DNA from: Rhodopseudomonas_A sp036404135
GTDB taxonomy: Bacteria > Pseudomonadota > Alphaproteobacteria > Rhizobiales > Xanthobacteraceae
Reading direction: 5' to 3'
Assembly (NCBI RefSeq): GCF_036404135.1
Contig: NZ_DASWPE010000037.1
Location: 1-64,000 of the forward strand
Length of the DNA stretch: 64,000 bases
Shown: positions 37,317 to 45,381 of the stretch, one piece after another
How positions within the stretch are numbered: position 1 is the first letter of the stretch
How the letters are laid out: each line of letters opens with the position of its first letter
Translations under genes and position numbers: made by a program
The notes under the pieces: generated by a model
Databases searched by the model: none
What the model was told of the DNA's origin: nothing
The model's input: the letters and a program-made list of their open reading frames with translations, nothing else

Positions 37317-38222
37317 TTAAGCCTGCGGCGGCGCCGAGCTGCAAACATCGTGCAGCCACTCGCGTACCACGACGATGTCGGGATCGCGCCAGCGCGACGA
37401 TGTCGTCAGGACGTAGTACCCCCAAAGTCGCACGTTGGAGGACATCGGCTCGATCAATTCGCCGGCTGCGAGATCTTCGGACACCAGCGCGTCGTTGGAG
37501 AGCGCGACGCCCTGCCCCAGCCGCGCGGCCTGGATGGTCAATTGAGCATTCCACAGCCGCATCCCGCACAGCGGCCGATCGAACGCGCCGGGATGCACGG
37601 CGCCGAACCAGCGCTCCCATTGCTTGGTGGTGTCTTCGTGCAGCAATGGCATCCGCGCCAGCGATTCGGCGGTGGTGGTTTGCGGATAGCACGCCAGAAG
37701 GTCCGGGCTCGCGACCGGAAACACCCGCGGGCGGAGCAGTAATTCGGCGGCCAAGCGCGGATCCGAGGTCATGTGATTGAGCGAGGTCACTTCGACGTCG
37801 GCCTCGCCGGCAGCGAGGTCGGGACGCAGATTGGTCGGGCACAGCACGATCTCGCGGCCGGGCAGCTTGGCCCTGAGTTCGGGCAGCCATGGCATCAGCT
37901 TGCGATCGGCCAACCCCGGCCGGCACCAGATCTTCAGGGTGCGTTCCGCCGGCGCGCCGGCGAGGTTACTGGTTGCCTGCGCGATCAGGTCGAACGACCG
38001 CGCGATCTCGTCTTGAAACCGGATCCCCTCGCTGGTCAGTTCGATGCCGCGGCCGCGCGCCCGCACCAGCTTGACGCGCAATTGCTGCTGCAACGTCTGC
38101 AGATGATGCGAGACCACGGAATGGCTCACCGACAATTCTTCGGCGGCGGCACGAATGCTGCCGGTGCGCCCCACGGCCTCAAACGCCCGCAACGGGATCA
38201 ATGGCGGCAGACGGCGACTCAT
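37317..38222 (-). CDS. LysR-family regulator (GcvA-like)
   Basis: About 301-aa LysR regulator. The HTH is PLRAFEAVGRTGSIRAAAEE then LSVSHSVVSHHLQTLQQQL, and the effector domain includes LKIWCRPGLADRKLMPWLPE and QGVALSNDALVSEDLAAG. The ATG at 38222 is preferred on homology; an ATG 21 nt upstream is possible. It lies 90 nt downstream of the amino-acid permease genes on the same strand and may be co-transcribed with and regulate them. Confidence 0.92.
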   Translation of the reverse strand: MSRRLPPLIPLRAFEAVGRTGSIRAAAEELSVSHSVVSHHLQTLQQQLRVKLVRARGRGIELTSEGIRFQDEIARSFDLIAQATSNLAGAPAERTLKIWCRPGLADRKLMPWLPELRAKLPGREIVLCPTNLRPDLAAGEADVEVTSLNHMTSDPRLAAELLLRPRVFPVASPDLLACYPQTTTAESLARMPLLHEDTTKQWERWFGAVHPGAFDRPLCGMRLWNAQLTIQAARLGQGVALSNDALVSEDLAAGELIEPMSSNVRLWGYYVLTTSSRWRDPDIVVVREWLHDVCSSAPPQA

Positions 38223-38312
38223 CGGCTGCCCGCATCGCGGCAATGAGCGCCGGCGCGGTGTCGCGCGCGGCAGGGCTGCGTCAATGACTCGTCGATCAAC
38301 GGCATCGGCGGC

Positions 38313-39395
38313 TCACCGCTTAGCTTTGCCAAAGCGGCGCTCGAGCCACAGGCTGTAGCGCGACAGGCTGAAGCAGAACACGAAATAGATCGCCGCCACA
38401 AAGGCAAAGGCCTCGTTGTAGTAACCAAGCCAGTTCGGATCGTTGGCCGCGGCCCGGGCGGTATTGAGCAGGTCGAACATTCCGATGATGACGACGAGCG
38501 TGGTTTCCTGGAACATGCCGGTCGCCAGATTCACCATCGGCGGGATCACCGCGCGCAACGCTTGCGGCAGCACCACCAGCAGGGTCGCCTGTCGATGCGA
38601 CAGTCCAAGCGACAGCGCCGCCTCGTATTGACCGCGGGGCACCGCCTGCAGGCCGGCGCGGATGATTTCGGCCAGATAGGCCGCGACGAAAATCGTCAGC
38701 GCGGCGCCGGCGCGGACGAATTTATCGAGGCTGGCGCCGACCGGCAGCATCAGCGGAAACAGCAGCGTCGCCATGTAAAGCAGCGAAATCAGCGGCACGC
38801 CGCGCACGATCTCGATGAAGGCGGTGGCGAGCCAACGTACGCCGCCCTGGTCAGAGCGTCGCCACAGCGCCAGACCGATCGCCAGCGGGAACGCGCCGGC
38901 GAAGGCGCCGACCGACAGAACCAGGGTCACCGGCAAGCCGCCCCATTGATCGGTCGCCACCATCGGCCCGGGGACGCCGATCAGCAGCATTGCGGCGGCG
39001 ACCAGGCCCGCCAGTCCCGCATAGACCAGCCCACGCCCCCAGAACCGCGGAATACAGGCCGCCACCAGCAGCCCGATCAGCAGCAGGCAGGCCGACGCCG
39101 GCCGCCACTGCCGATCGACCGGATAGGTGCCGAACAGGATGAAGCGCCATTTTTCGCCGAGGAACGCCCAGCAGGCACCGCCGCTGGACGCGCAGCCGGC
39201 GGCATCGGCGTTGAACGTCGCGTCAAGGATCGCCCAGCGCAGCAACGGGATGCCGAGCCAGCCGACGACCAGGAGATAGGTCAGCGTGATCGCGATGTTG
39301 GCCGGCGAATCCAAGAGCCCACGACGCCACGGCGGCACCGTCACGCCGCGCCGCGGCATGCGCCGGGGTTCGGAATTGAGACTTGTCACCGTCAC
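38313..39395 (-). CDS. aapM: Polar amino-acid ABC permease (AapM type)
   Basis: 360-aa inner-membrane permease of the HisM/AapM group. The EAA-type loop is EAALSLGLSHRQATLLVVLP, preceded by AAYLAEIIRAGLQAVPRGQY. The large hydrophilic insert between the first two spans (about residues 60-100) is typical of AapM of Rhizobium. It overlaps the AapQ-type gene by 4 nt (ATGA). Rhizobial Aap is a broad-range L-amino-acid importer; here the cluster order is J-Q-M with no ATP-binding AapP gene following. Confidence 0.9.
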   Translation of the reverse strand: MTVTSLNSEPRRMPRRGVTVPPWRRGLLDSPANIAITLTYLLVVGWLGIPLLRWAILDATFNADAAGCASSGGACWAFLGEKWRFILFGTYPVDRQWRPASACLLLIGLLVAACIPRFWGRGLVYAGLAGLVAAAMLLIGVPGPMVATDQWGGLPVTLVLSVGAFAGAFPLAIGLALWRRSDQGGVRWLATAFIEIVRGVPLISLLYMATLLFPLMLPVGASLDKFVRAGAALTIFVAAYLAEIIRAGLQAVPRGQYEAALSLGLSHRQATLLVVLPQALRAVIPPMVNLATGMFQETTLVVIIGMFDLLNTARAAANDPNWLGYYNEAFAFVAAIYFVFCFSLSRYSLWLERRFGKAKR

Positions 39396-40594
39396 GAGCG
39401 ACCCGCCTCACGCGCCGCCAGGCGGCGGTTGTACCAGTTCATCGCCACAGAGACGCCGAGACTGAGCGACAGATAGACCAGCATCATGATGGCGATCGTC
39501 TCCAGCGCCTGGCCGGTGGTGTTGGCCGTGGTGTTGAGCACGCTGACCAGATCAGGAAAGCCGATCGCTACCGCCAGGCTGGAATTTTTGGTCAGGCTGA
39601 GATAGTTCGAGGTCATCACCGGGACGATGACGCGCAGCGCCTGCGGCACCACGATCAGCCGCAGCACGTGCCAGCGCCGCAGTCCGCAGGCCTGACCCGC
39701 CTCCCATTGGCCGGTCGGCACCGAGAGAATTCCGGCGCGCACCGTCTCGGCGACGCCGGCCGCGGAATTCACCACCAGGCCGATCAGCAACGCGGCGAAT
39801 TCCGGCGACAGCGTCAGCCCGCCGGCGATATTGAAACCTTGCAGCCGCGGCCAGTCCAGCGCGGTCTCTACGCCGAGCAGCCGCGCTGCCGCCAGCGGCA
39901 CGACGACGGCCGACAGCAGCGCCGCGGCGAGCACGGCGGCGGACAGCGGCGCGCCGGCCAGCCGACGACGTCGCGCCACCCAACCCGTCAGCAGCAGCAG
40001 CGCGAGGATGCTCAACGCGATCCATTCCGAGCCTTGCTGCAACGCCGGCGCGAACACCCCGCGGTTGCTCAGCAGCACGCCGGGCACCGGCTCGAAGGCC
40101 TGGCGCGGCCCCGGCAGCATGTGCACCGTGATGTTCCAGAAGAACAATTGCAGCAGCAGCGGGGTGTTGCGCACCACGTCGATGTAGCCGCGCACCAGCC
40201 CCGACAACAGCCGGTTGCTCGACAGCCGGGCCACGCCCAGCGCAACGCCGAGCATGGTGGCAAGAACGCTGCCCACCGCCGCCACTTTCACCGTATTGAG
40301 CAGCCCGACCAGGATGGCGCGGCCGTAGCTGTCGCCGGCCGCATAGTTAATCGGCGACTCGCCGATTTCGAAATTCGCCGCGTGCGAAAGGAAGGCAAAT
40401 CCCGGCGTGATGCCGACGCGCTGCATGTTGCCGGACAGATTATCGCCGAGATAGGCGAACATCACCCCGACGCCGAGGAGCACGCCGAGCTGCGCCAACG
40501 GCCGTTCGCCCCACCATGCTGCCATGACGTGACGAAGGCCGAACCCGGTTGGGTTCGGCCTCGCCGCGCTGAAAGAAAGTCGGCTATCCGTCAT
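39392..40594 (-). CDS. aapQ: Polar amino-acid ABC permease (AapQ type)
   Basis: 400-aa inner-membrane permease. Early spans include LGVLLGVGVMFAYLGDNLSG; a long central periplasmic/cytoplasmic insert is typical of AapQ; the coupling loop is EAGQACGLRRWHVLRLIVVP, followed by LTKNSSLAVAIGFPDLVSV, a strong AapQ signature. It follows the binding-protein gene by 9 nt and overlaps the next permease by 4 nt. Confidence 0.9.
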   Translation of the reverse strand: MTDSRLSFSAARPNPTGFGLRHVMAAWWGERPLAQLGVLLGVGVMFAYLGDNLSGNMQRVGITPGFAFLSHAANFEIGESPINYAAGDSYGRAILVGLLNTVKVAAVGSVLATMLGVALGVARLSSNRLLSGLVRGYIDVVRNTPLLLQLFFWNITVHMLPGPRQAFEPVPGVLLSNRGVFAPALQQGSEWIALSILALLLLTGWVARRRRLAGAPLSAAVLAAALLSAVVVPLAAARLLGVETALDWPRLQGFNIAGGLTLSPEFAALLIGLVVNSAAGVAETVRAGILSVPTGQWEAGQACGLRRWHVLRLIVVPQALRVIVPVMTSNYLSLTKNSSLAVAIGFPDLVSVLNTTANTTGQALETIAIMMLVYLSLSLGVSVAMNWYNRRLAAREAGRS

Positions 40595-40603
40595 CGGTCC
40601 AAC

Positions 40604-41644
40604 TCAGCGGAATGGCGGCGAGTACAGCAGACCGCCTTTGGTCCAGAGCTGGTTGTAGCCGCGCTCGAAGCCGAGCTTGGTGGCCTTACCGACATGACGC
40701 TCATAGATCTCGCCGTAATTGCCGACCGCCTTGACGATGTTGTAGGCGAATTTCGGGTCGAGCCCGATCGACTCGCCGAGCGATTTGTCGATCCCGAGGA
40801 AGCGCTTGATCTCCGGATCGTCGCTTTCCAGCAGGCTGTCGACATTGGCCTTGGTGATGCCGAGTTCTTCAGCCTGGATGGTGGCGTAGACCGTCCAGTT
40901 GACAATCTCGAGCCAGCGGTCGTCGCCGGAGCGGATGGCGGGCGCCAGCGGCTCCTTGGACAGCCGCTCCGGCAGCAGCACGTAGTCGTCCGGCTTCGAC
41001 AGCTGTACGCGGGTGATGGCGAGGTCAGTGGCGTCCTGGGTCAAGGCGTCGACCCGGCCGGATTCCAGCGCGGTGCGAAGTTCCTTGGTCTCCTCGATCA
41101 CCACCGGCTTGAAGGTCTTTTTGTTCTTGCGGAAGAAGTCGGCGATGTTGAGCTCGCCGGTGGTGCCGCTTTGAATGCCGATGGTGGCGCCGTTCAGATC
41201 GGCGCCCTTGCTGACGCCCAGCGACTTCTTCACCAGCAGTCCCTGACCGTCGTAAAACACCACCGGGCCGAAATGGAAGCCGAGTTTGAACGACCGGGTG
41301 ATGGTCTGCGTGACGCCCGAGAGCAGGATGTCGAATTCGCCGGCCTGCAGCGCCGGCAATCGCTGCTGCGGCGACGACGAGGTGAACTCCACCTTGTCCG
41401 GATCATTGAACACGGTGACCGCCAGCGCGCGACCGAAATCGACGAAGAAGCCTTGCCATTTGCCGTTGCTGTCCGGCGCAAAGAAGCCGGGCGAGGTTCC
41501 CACCCCGACCTTGATCTTGCCGCGGGCATTGATGGCGTCGAGCGTCGGACCGGCATCGGCCGCACTGACCACACCGAGCATTGCGACGGCGATCGCCGTC
41601 GCCTGAACCAACTTGCCGGCATGCCGGCGCAACAATTGTCTCAT
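40604..41644 (-). CDS. aapJ: Amino-acid ABC substrate-binding protein (AapJ type)
   Basis: About 346-aa periplasmic binding protein (SBP family 3). The signal peptide is hydrophobic AIAVAMLGVVSAADAG; the mature N-terminus is LDAINARGKIKVGVGTSPGF. Later motifs KELRTALESGRVDALTQD and IKRFLGIDKSLGESIGLD are typical AapJ. The ATG at 41644 follows AAGGAGTGACTTG, so the adjacent TTG is not used. It is the first gene of the importer operon. Confidence 0.92.
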   Translation of the reverse strand: MRQLLRRHAGKLVQATAIAVAMLGVVSAADAGPTLDAINARGKIKVGVGTSPGFFAPDSNGKWQGFFVDFGRALAVTVFNDPDKVEFTSSSPQQRLPALQAGEFDILLSGVTQTITRSFKLGFHFGPVVFYDGQGLLVKKSLGVSKGADLNGATIGIQSGTTGELNIADFFRKNKKTFKPVVIEETKELRTALESGRVDALTQDATDLAITRVQLSKPDDYVLLPERLSKEPLAPAIRSGDDRWLEIVNWTVYATIQAEELGITKANVDSLLESDDPEIKRFLGIDKSLGESIGLDPKFAYNIVKAVGNYGEIYERHVGKATKLGFERGYNQLWTKGGLLYSPPFR

Positions 41645-42167
41645 CAAGTCACTCCTTTACCGTGGATCGCCCGATGCCGGCGCGTCCGGCAAGGCGAAAG
41701 GGATCTGATCGGGATGGGACTGCGCGTCCCCGTTCATCGAACGACGTGCATCGCGTCGTTTCATCAACTAAGCGTGATTTGTCGGGCCATTCTTGTCAAT
41801 GAAATGGCGGTCTTCGTACCATCCAAAGATTCGCGCACCTCGATACTAATCGTCCATGTCACAGCGCGGTTACGCGATATTTCAACTCGGCGCAATTGCG
41901 CCCACCGCGTTCGACGCTAATTGCGACTTTGTACCAAGCACGTTCGGTCAAGATTGCGCGCCGCGTGGCTTCAAAGGCGCGTGGTGACCTTCGCGATCCC
42001 CGCTCGCCCTGCAAGCCAATCCAACCCGCCCATTCGACGTCTTGAGCTGCCCTCCACCCAGCGAGGTGGGGCCGCGGCCGAAATCACCGTGGGCCGGCGT
42101 TGGCAGGGAACTTTTTTCATCGCAGCCGATTGTCAGGGAATTATTTCGTGGCAACAGGAGCAGATTC
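41645..42167. other. Intergenic region (promoters of the Aap operon and a small secreted-protein gene)
   Basis: 523 bp without a convincing gene. It is comparatively AT-rich near 41760-41940, consistent with divergent promoters. I see no recognisable operator or riboswitch fold. Confidence 0.5.
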
Positions 42168-42407
42168 ATGATGACGCGTTTTGCGATTGCAGCGGCTGTC
42201 GGCACGATGCTTGCGGCGGCGCCCGCCCAGGCCACGGTCGGCATCGGCTGGGGACCGGAAGACCATGGCGTGCGCACCGTAGTGGTGGACGGCCGGGTTT
42301 TGAGCCTCCCCCGTGATCATTGGAGCCGCCACGAACCGCTGCTGGTCCGAACCGGCGGCTACGGCCGGGACGATCGGCGTTACCGGCACCCCCTCCTCGA
42401 TCGCTGA
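42168..42407 (+). CDS. Small secreted protein, unknown function
   Basis: 79-aa protein with a clear signal peptide (MMTRFAIAAAVGTMLAAAPA, cleavage near QATVG) and a mature part of about 57 residues rich in Gly, Arg and His (GIGWGPEDHGVRTVVVDGR, then HDHW-like PRDHWSRHEPLL). No recognised domain. CAGGAG lies seven bases before the ATG at 42168; the second ATG three bases later is an alternative. It is convergent with the nitrogenase-like operon, 54 bp away. Confidence 0.6.
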   Translation: MMTRFAIAAAVGTMLAAAPAQATVGIGWGPEDHGVRTVVVDGRVLSLPRDHWSRHEPLLVRTGGYGRDDRRYRHPLLDR

Positions 42408-42432
42408 TCGCATTCCATTGACCGTGGACCGT

Positions 42433-42456
42433 GCCGCTCGCCCCCGTGCGAGCGGC
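42433..42456. terminator. Hairpin between convergent genes
   Basis: A perfect 8-bp inverted repeat (GCCGCTCG / CGAGCGGC, 8-nt loop) lies between the small secreted-protein gene and the end of the nitrogenase-like operon. It lacks a T-run; it is possibly a bidirectional stop. Confidence 0.5.
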
Positions 42457-42461
42457 GCGCG

Positions 42462-43838
42462 TCAGCCGACGGTGCTGGCGCGGACCACGGTGGTGTAGGT
42501 GCGCTCGATCAGCGCCAGCGCCCCGCGATAACCGACATAGGCCCGCGACAGCACGACTTCGTCGGTGCACGGATAGCCGATCTCGACCAACGAGGCGCCG
42601 AGCTGGTCGGCCAGCGCCGCCTCCCAGGTCGAGCCGAACACGATCGGCAACTCGCCGCTGAAGTCGCTCTGCCGGATCAACTGGTGGATCGCATGGCCGT
42701 CCTGCTCGAACGCCACCTCGGCGCCGGCGCCGTCCGCCAAAGCGCGGTAGCGTGCCTGAATTGCCTCGCGATGTTCCGGCGGCGGATTTTCGCTGATCAC
42801 CATCGGCCCGGGATTGAGCCCAAGCTGCTCGATCAAAAAGCTCGCCAGCGCCAGATTGTAGGCGCTCTCGCTGACAACGACGGCCTGCGACGGCAGCCGA
42901 TATTGGCTGGTGCAGCCAGCGTAGAACGCGGTGAAATCCCGCAGATAGATGTAATGCTCCTTCTCCTCGGCCGCGATGAAGGCTTCGGCGCGGCCGCGGT
43001 CGAGACCGGCGAAGTCAACCACCTGGCGCAGAAACGCGCTGGTCGCCCTGGCCCCGATCGGAATCGTCGGCACGTGCAGAAAAGGTTGACCGTAAGTCTG
43101 TTCGAGATGCGCCGCGGTGGCGAGCCCGAGCCAGGGCGACAGCACCAGATTGAACTGCGCGCGCGGAATCGCCCGCCACTCCTCCACGCCGCCAGACGCC
43201 GGGCCGAACAGGATGTTCACTGTAAGCCCGATGCCCTGCAGAATCCGTTTGATCTCCGACAGGTCGCCGCGCCAGAACGGGTTCTGGTATGGCAACAACG
43301 ACCACACATTGACCAAGCCGTTTTGCTTCGGCGCATCGCTTGCGCCGACAAACTGGTCGATAATGGCGCGGGCGATGATCTCATGTCCCGAAAAATTATT
43401 GCCGCGATAGCCGGTGGTTTCGGCGAACACCATCGGCACGCCGCGCTTCCGATAGCGGCTCACCACGCTGGCCACGTCGTCGCCGACCAGACCCGGAATG
43501 CAGCCGGACTGCACGACGTAGAGATCGGCAGTCATGACTTTCAGCGTCGAGCGGATCAGTTCGTCAAGCCGGTCGGCGCCGCCGAAGATCACCTCCTGAT
43601 TGCCGAGATTGGTCGAGGGGACGTGGAATTCACCGCCTTGATAGCCGTTGATGCCGGATAGCGCGTGAAATTGTTTGGTGGCGCAGCCCGGGCCGCAATG
43701 GGTGATCGGCACCGCGCCGGGGATCGCGATCACGCTGGCCAGCGCGCCGAGGCTGCAGCCGTAGCGCACCTGCTCGATCGCGCCCGGCGAACTGCAGAAT
43801 TCGCCCGAGGCGTCGAGGTCTTTGGTCGGAGATAACAT
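42462..43838 (-). CDS. Nitrogenase-like component 1, beta (NifK/MarK-like) subunit
   Basis: 458-aa member of the nitrogenase component-1 superfamily, beta type. P-cluster-type cysteines are retained: RYGCSLGA (Cys28), THCGPGCA (Cys48, Cys52) and VVQSGCIPGLVGDDV (Cys113). The last is the strongly conserved SGC.P...GDD motif. NVWSLLPYQNPFWRGDLSEI and LLPGLG-like ILFGPASGGVEEW follow the NifK fold order. It starts 11 nt after the alpha-type gene. The protein is shorter than true NifK (about 520 aa) and no nif cofactor genes are nearby, so it is not a dinitrogen-fixing nitrogenase. The closest characterised relatives are probably the methylthio-alkane reductases (MarDK). Confidence 0.88.
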   Translation of the reverse strand: MLSPTKDLDASGEFCSSPGAIEQVRYGCSLGALASVIAIPGAVPITHCGPGCATKQFHALSGINGYQGGEFHVPSTNLGNQEVIFGGADRLDELIRSTLKVMTADLYVVQSGCIPGLVGDDVASVVSRYRKRGVPMVFAETTGYRGNNFSGHEIIARAIIDQFVGASDAPKQNGLVNVWSLLPYQNPFWRGDLSEIKRILQGIGLTVNILFGPASGGVEEWRAIPRAQFNLVLSPWLGLATAAHLEQTYGQPFLHVPTIPIGARATSAFLRQVVDFAGLDRGRAEAFIAAEEKEHYIYLRDFTAFYAGCTSQYRLPSQAVVVSESAYNLALASFLIEQLGLNPGPMVISENPPPEHREAIQARYRALADGAGAEVAFEQDGHAIHQLIRQSDFSGELPIVFGSTWEAALADQLGASLVEIGYPCTDEVVLSRAYVGYRGALALIERTYTTVVRASTVG

Positions 43839-43849
43839 CGAAGAACTCT

Positions 43850-45355
43850 CTAGGCCGGCTCGGCGCTGAGTGCATAGGGGTTGGTCTCGGCCAGCCAGGA
43901 CGGCTGATACGGGAATGTGGAATGCGCCGCGATATCGTCGTAGAACCGCTTGCGCGGCAGCACCCGCAGGATGGCGCGGCCGATCGTCAAGAGCCCGTCA
44001 TAGCCGAGGCCGTCATTGGAATAGAAGATCGGCAGCACCGGGATGCCCATCCGTCCGGCCAGCACCGCCATGGTGCCGGAATGCCGGCAGATCACGAAAT
44101 CCGGCTTGGCACGCAGCAAGGCGGCGTGGGCCTGGAAATGCTGATCGGGGCTGACGGTGTAGTTCGGCACGTCGCCCCAGGTCTCGACCAGATGGCCGAG
44201 CGAATCCTGCTGCGGGTCGCCACTGTCGGTCGCCGGATCGTGGTGGAACGAGAACGCGCCGTCGACCACGACGCCGAGTTCGCGCAGATCGGCCAACAAG
44301 CCGTGCGCAAAGGCAGCGCCCGCGGCAACGAAGCCGCGCTTGCCGGCGAGCGCCTTGCGCAACCGCGCCAGTTCCGGGGCGATCCGCGCGCGTTCGCTTG
44401 CGATGATCGCCTCGACGCGATCCTCGCGGCCAGTGAGTTTTGCGATGTCGCGCAGCCAATCGTCGGTGGCGTCAAGGCCATAGGGCAGCGGCGCCTTGAC
44501 CTCGGGCACGCCGAATTCCTGTTCCAGTCCGGTCGCGAGATAAGACAGCACGAAGCACATCGTCACGGTGGCCGCGGCCTCGGAGCATTGCGCCAGCACC
44601 TCCAGCGTATTGCCGCCCATCACCAGATTGACCCGCAAGCCCAATGGCGCGAGCAACGGCGTGAACACGTCCGGGCCGCCGAGATGGATGACGTTGATCA
44701 GGTCCGCCTGCCTCTGCGGCGCGTGCGGCACCAGCCGGCGCAGAATGCCGTGCTCGATCACGTCCCAGCCGCTCGACCAGTGTTTCGACTTGAAGCCCTC
44801 GCAATGCAGCGTGACCACCGGAATGCCGATCTCGTCCTCGACGCGCTTGGCGGCGCCGTCGACGTCGTCGCCGATGATGCCGGTGGCGCAGGAGGTCGCG
44901 ACGAAGATCACCCGGGGATGATGCCGCGCGAAAGCGTCGCGAATCGTTTGTTCCAGCCGCTCGACGCCGCCGAACACCATGTCCTGCTCGCCGAGATTGC
45001 TGCAGATCGATTTCGGGTCTTCTAGTTTCCAGCCGCGCCGCGCCGCCAGATCGCGGTAATAGCGCGCGGTGAAGGATTGGCTCGCGGCGCAGCCGATCGG
45101 CGCGTGCTGCACCACCACCGACTGCTGGATGATGGTGGCGTTGGTGACGGCGATATGCTCGGCGCACATCGAGGCCTGCGCGAACGGGCTGGATTGCTCG
45201 CACAATCGCCGCCCGCCCTTCTCGCAGCCTTTCGAGCAGCCATAGGTGAAGGCGGAGTCGCGCGCCAATTGCCGCGCGCTGCCTTCCCATTGGGTGATGG
45301 TGCCGAGCCGCTGGTCGCGGGTTTCGACCTGGGGCAGTCTGAGATTGAGCGCCAT
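43850..45355 (-). CDS. Nitrogenase-like component 1, alpha (NifD/MarD-like) subunit
   Basis: 501-aa alpha-type nitrogenase superfamily subunit. P-cluster cysteines align: Cys64 (ASMCAEH), Cys89 (HAPIGCAAS) and Cys156 (FVATSCATGIIGDDV), with spacing like NifD 62/88/154. Cys267 (TVTMCFVLSYLATGLEQEFG) aligns with cofactor-binding Cys275 of NifD. The NifD Gln191/His195 region (CEGF...) reads HCEGFKSKHWSSGWD here, so both residues are replaced by Trp. The segment around His442 reads VLPIFYSNDGLGYDG with no His. The active-site cavity therefore differs from N2 reductase and matches a reductase of other substrates. The N-terminus has an extra Cys cluster (YGCSKGCEKGGRRLC). It lies 26 nt after the sulfhydrylase-like gene. 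Confidence 0.88.
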   Translation of the reverse strand: MALNLRLPQVETRDQRLGTITQWEGSARQLARDSAFTYGCSKGCEKGGRRLCEQSSPFAQASMCAEHIAVTNATIIQQSVVVQHAPIGCAASQSFTARYYRDLAARRGWKLEDPKSICSNLGEQDMVFGGVERLEQTIRDAFARHHPRVIFVATSCATGIIGDDVDGAAKRVEDEIGIPVVTLHCEGFKSKHWSSGWDVIEHGILRRLVPHAPQRQADLINVIHLGGPDVFTPLLAPLGLRVNLVMGGNTLEVLAQCSEAAATVTMCFVLSYLATGLEQEFGVPEVKAPLPYGLDATDDWLRDIAKLTGREDRVEAIIASERARIAPELARLRKALAGKRGFVAAGAAFAHGLLADLRELGVVVDGAFSFHHDPATDSGDPQQDSLGHLVETWGDVPNYTVSPDQHFQAHAALLRAKPDFVICRHSGTMAVLAGRMGIPVLPIFYSNDGLGYDGLLTIGRAILRVLPRKRFYDDIAAHSTFPYQPSWLAETNPYALSAEPA

Positions 45356-45381
45356 GCTGTCCTCTGGCGTTGGTCCTTGAG

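Noticed and set aside
39383..41920. An 845-codon plus-strand open frame opposite the Aap genes
   Set aside because: Shadow frame; the minus strand encodes three recognisable transporter proteins.
42462..45355. Assignment of the NifD/K-like genes as true nitrogenase or as chlorophyllide/protochlorophyllide reductase
   Set aside because: Active-site residues differ from NifD, no nif or bch genes are adjacent, and a methionine-biosynthesis gene leads the operon.
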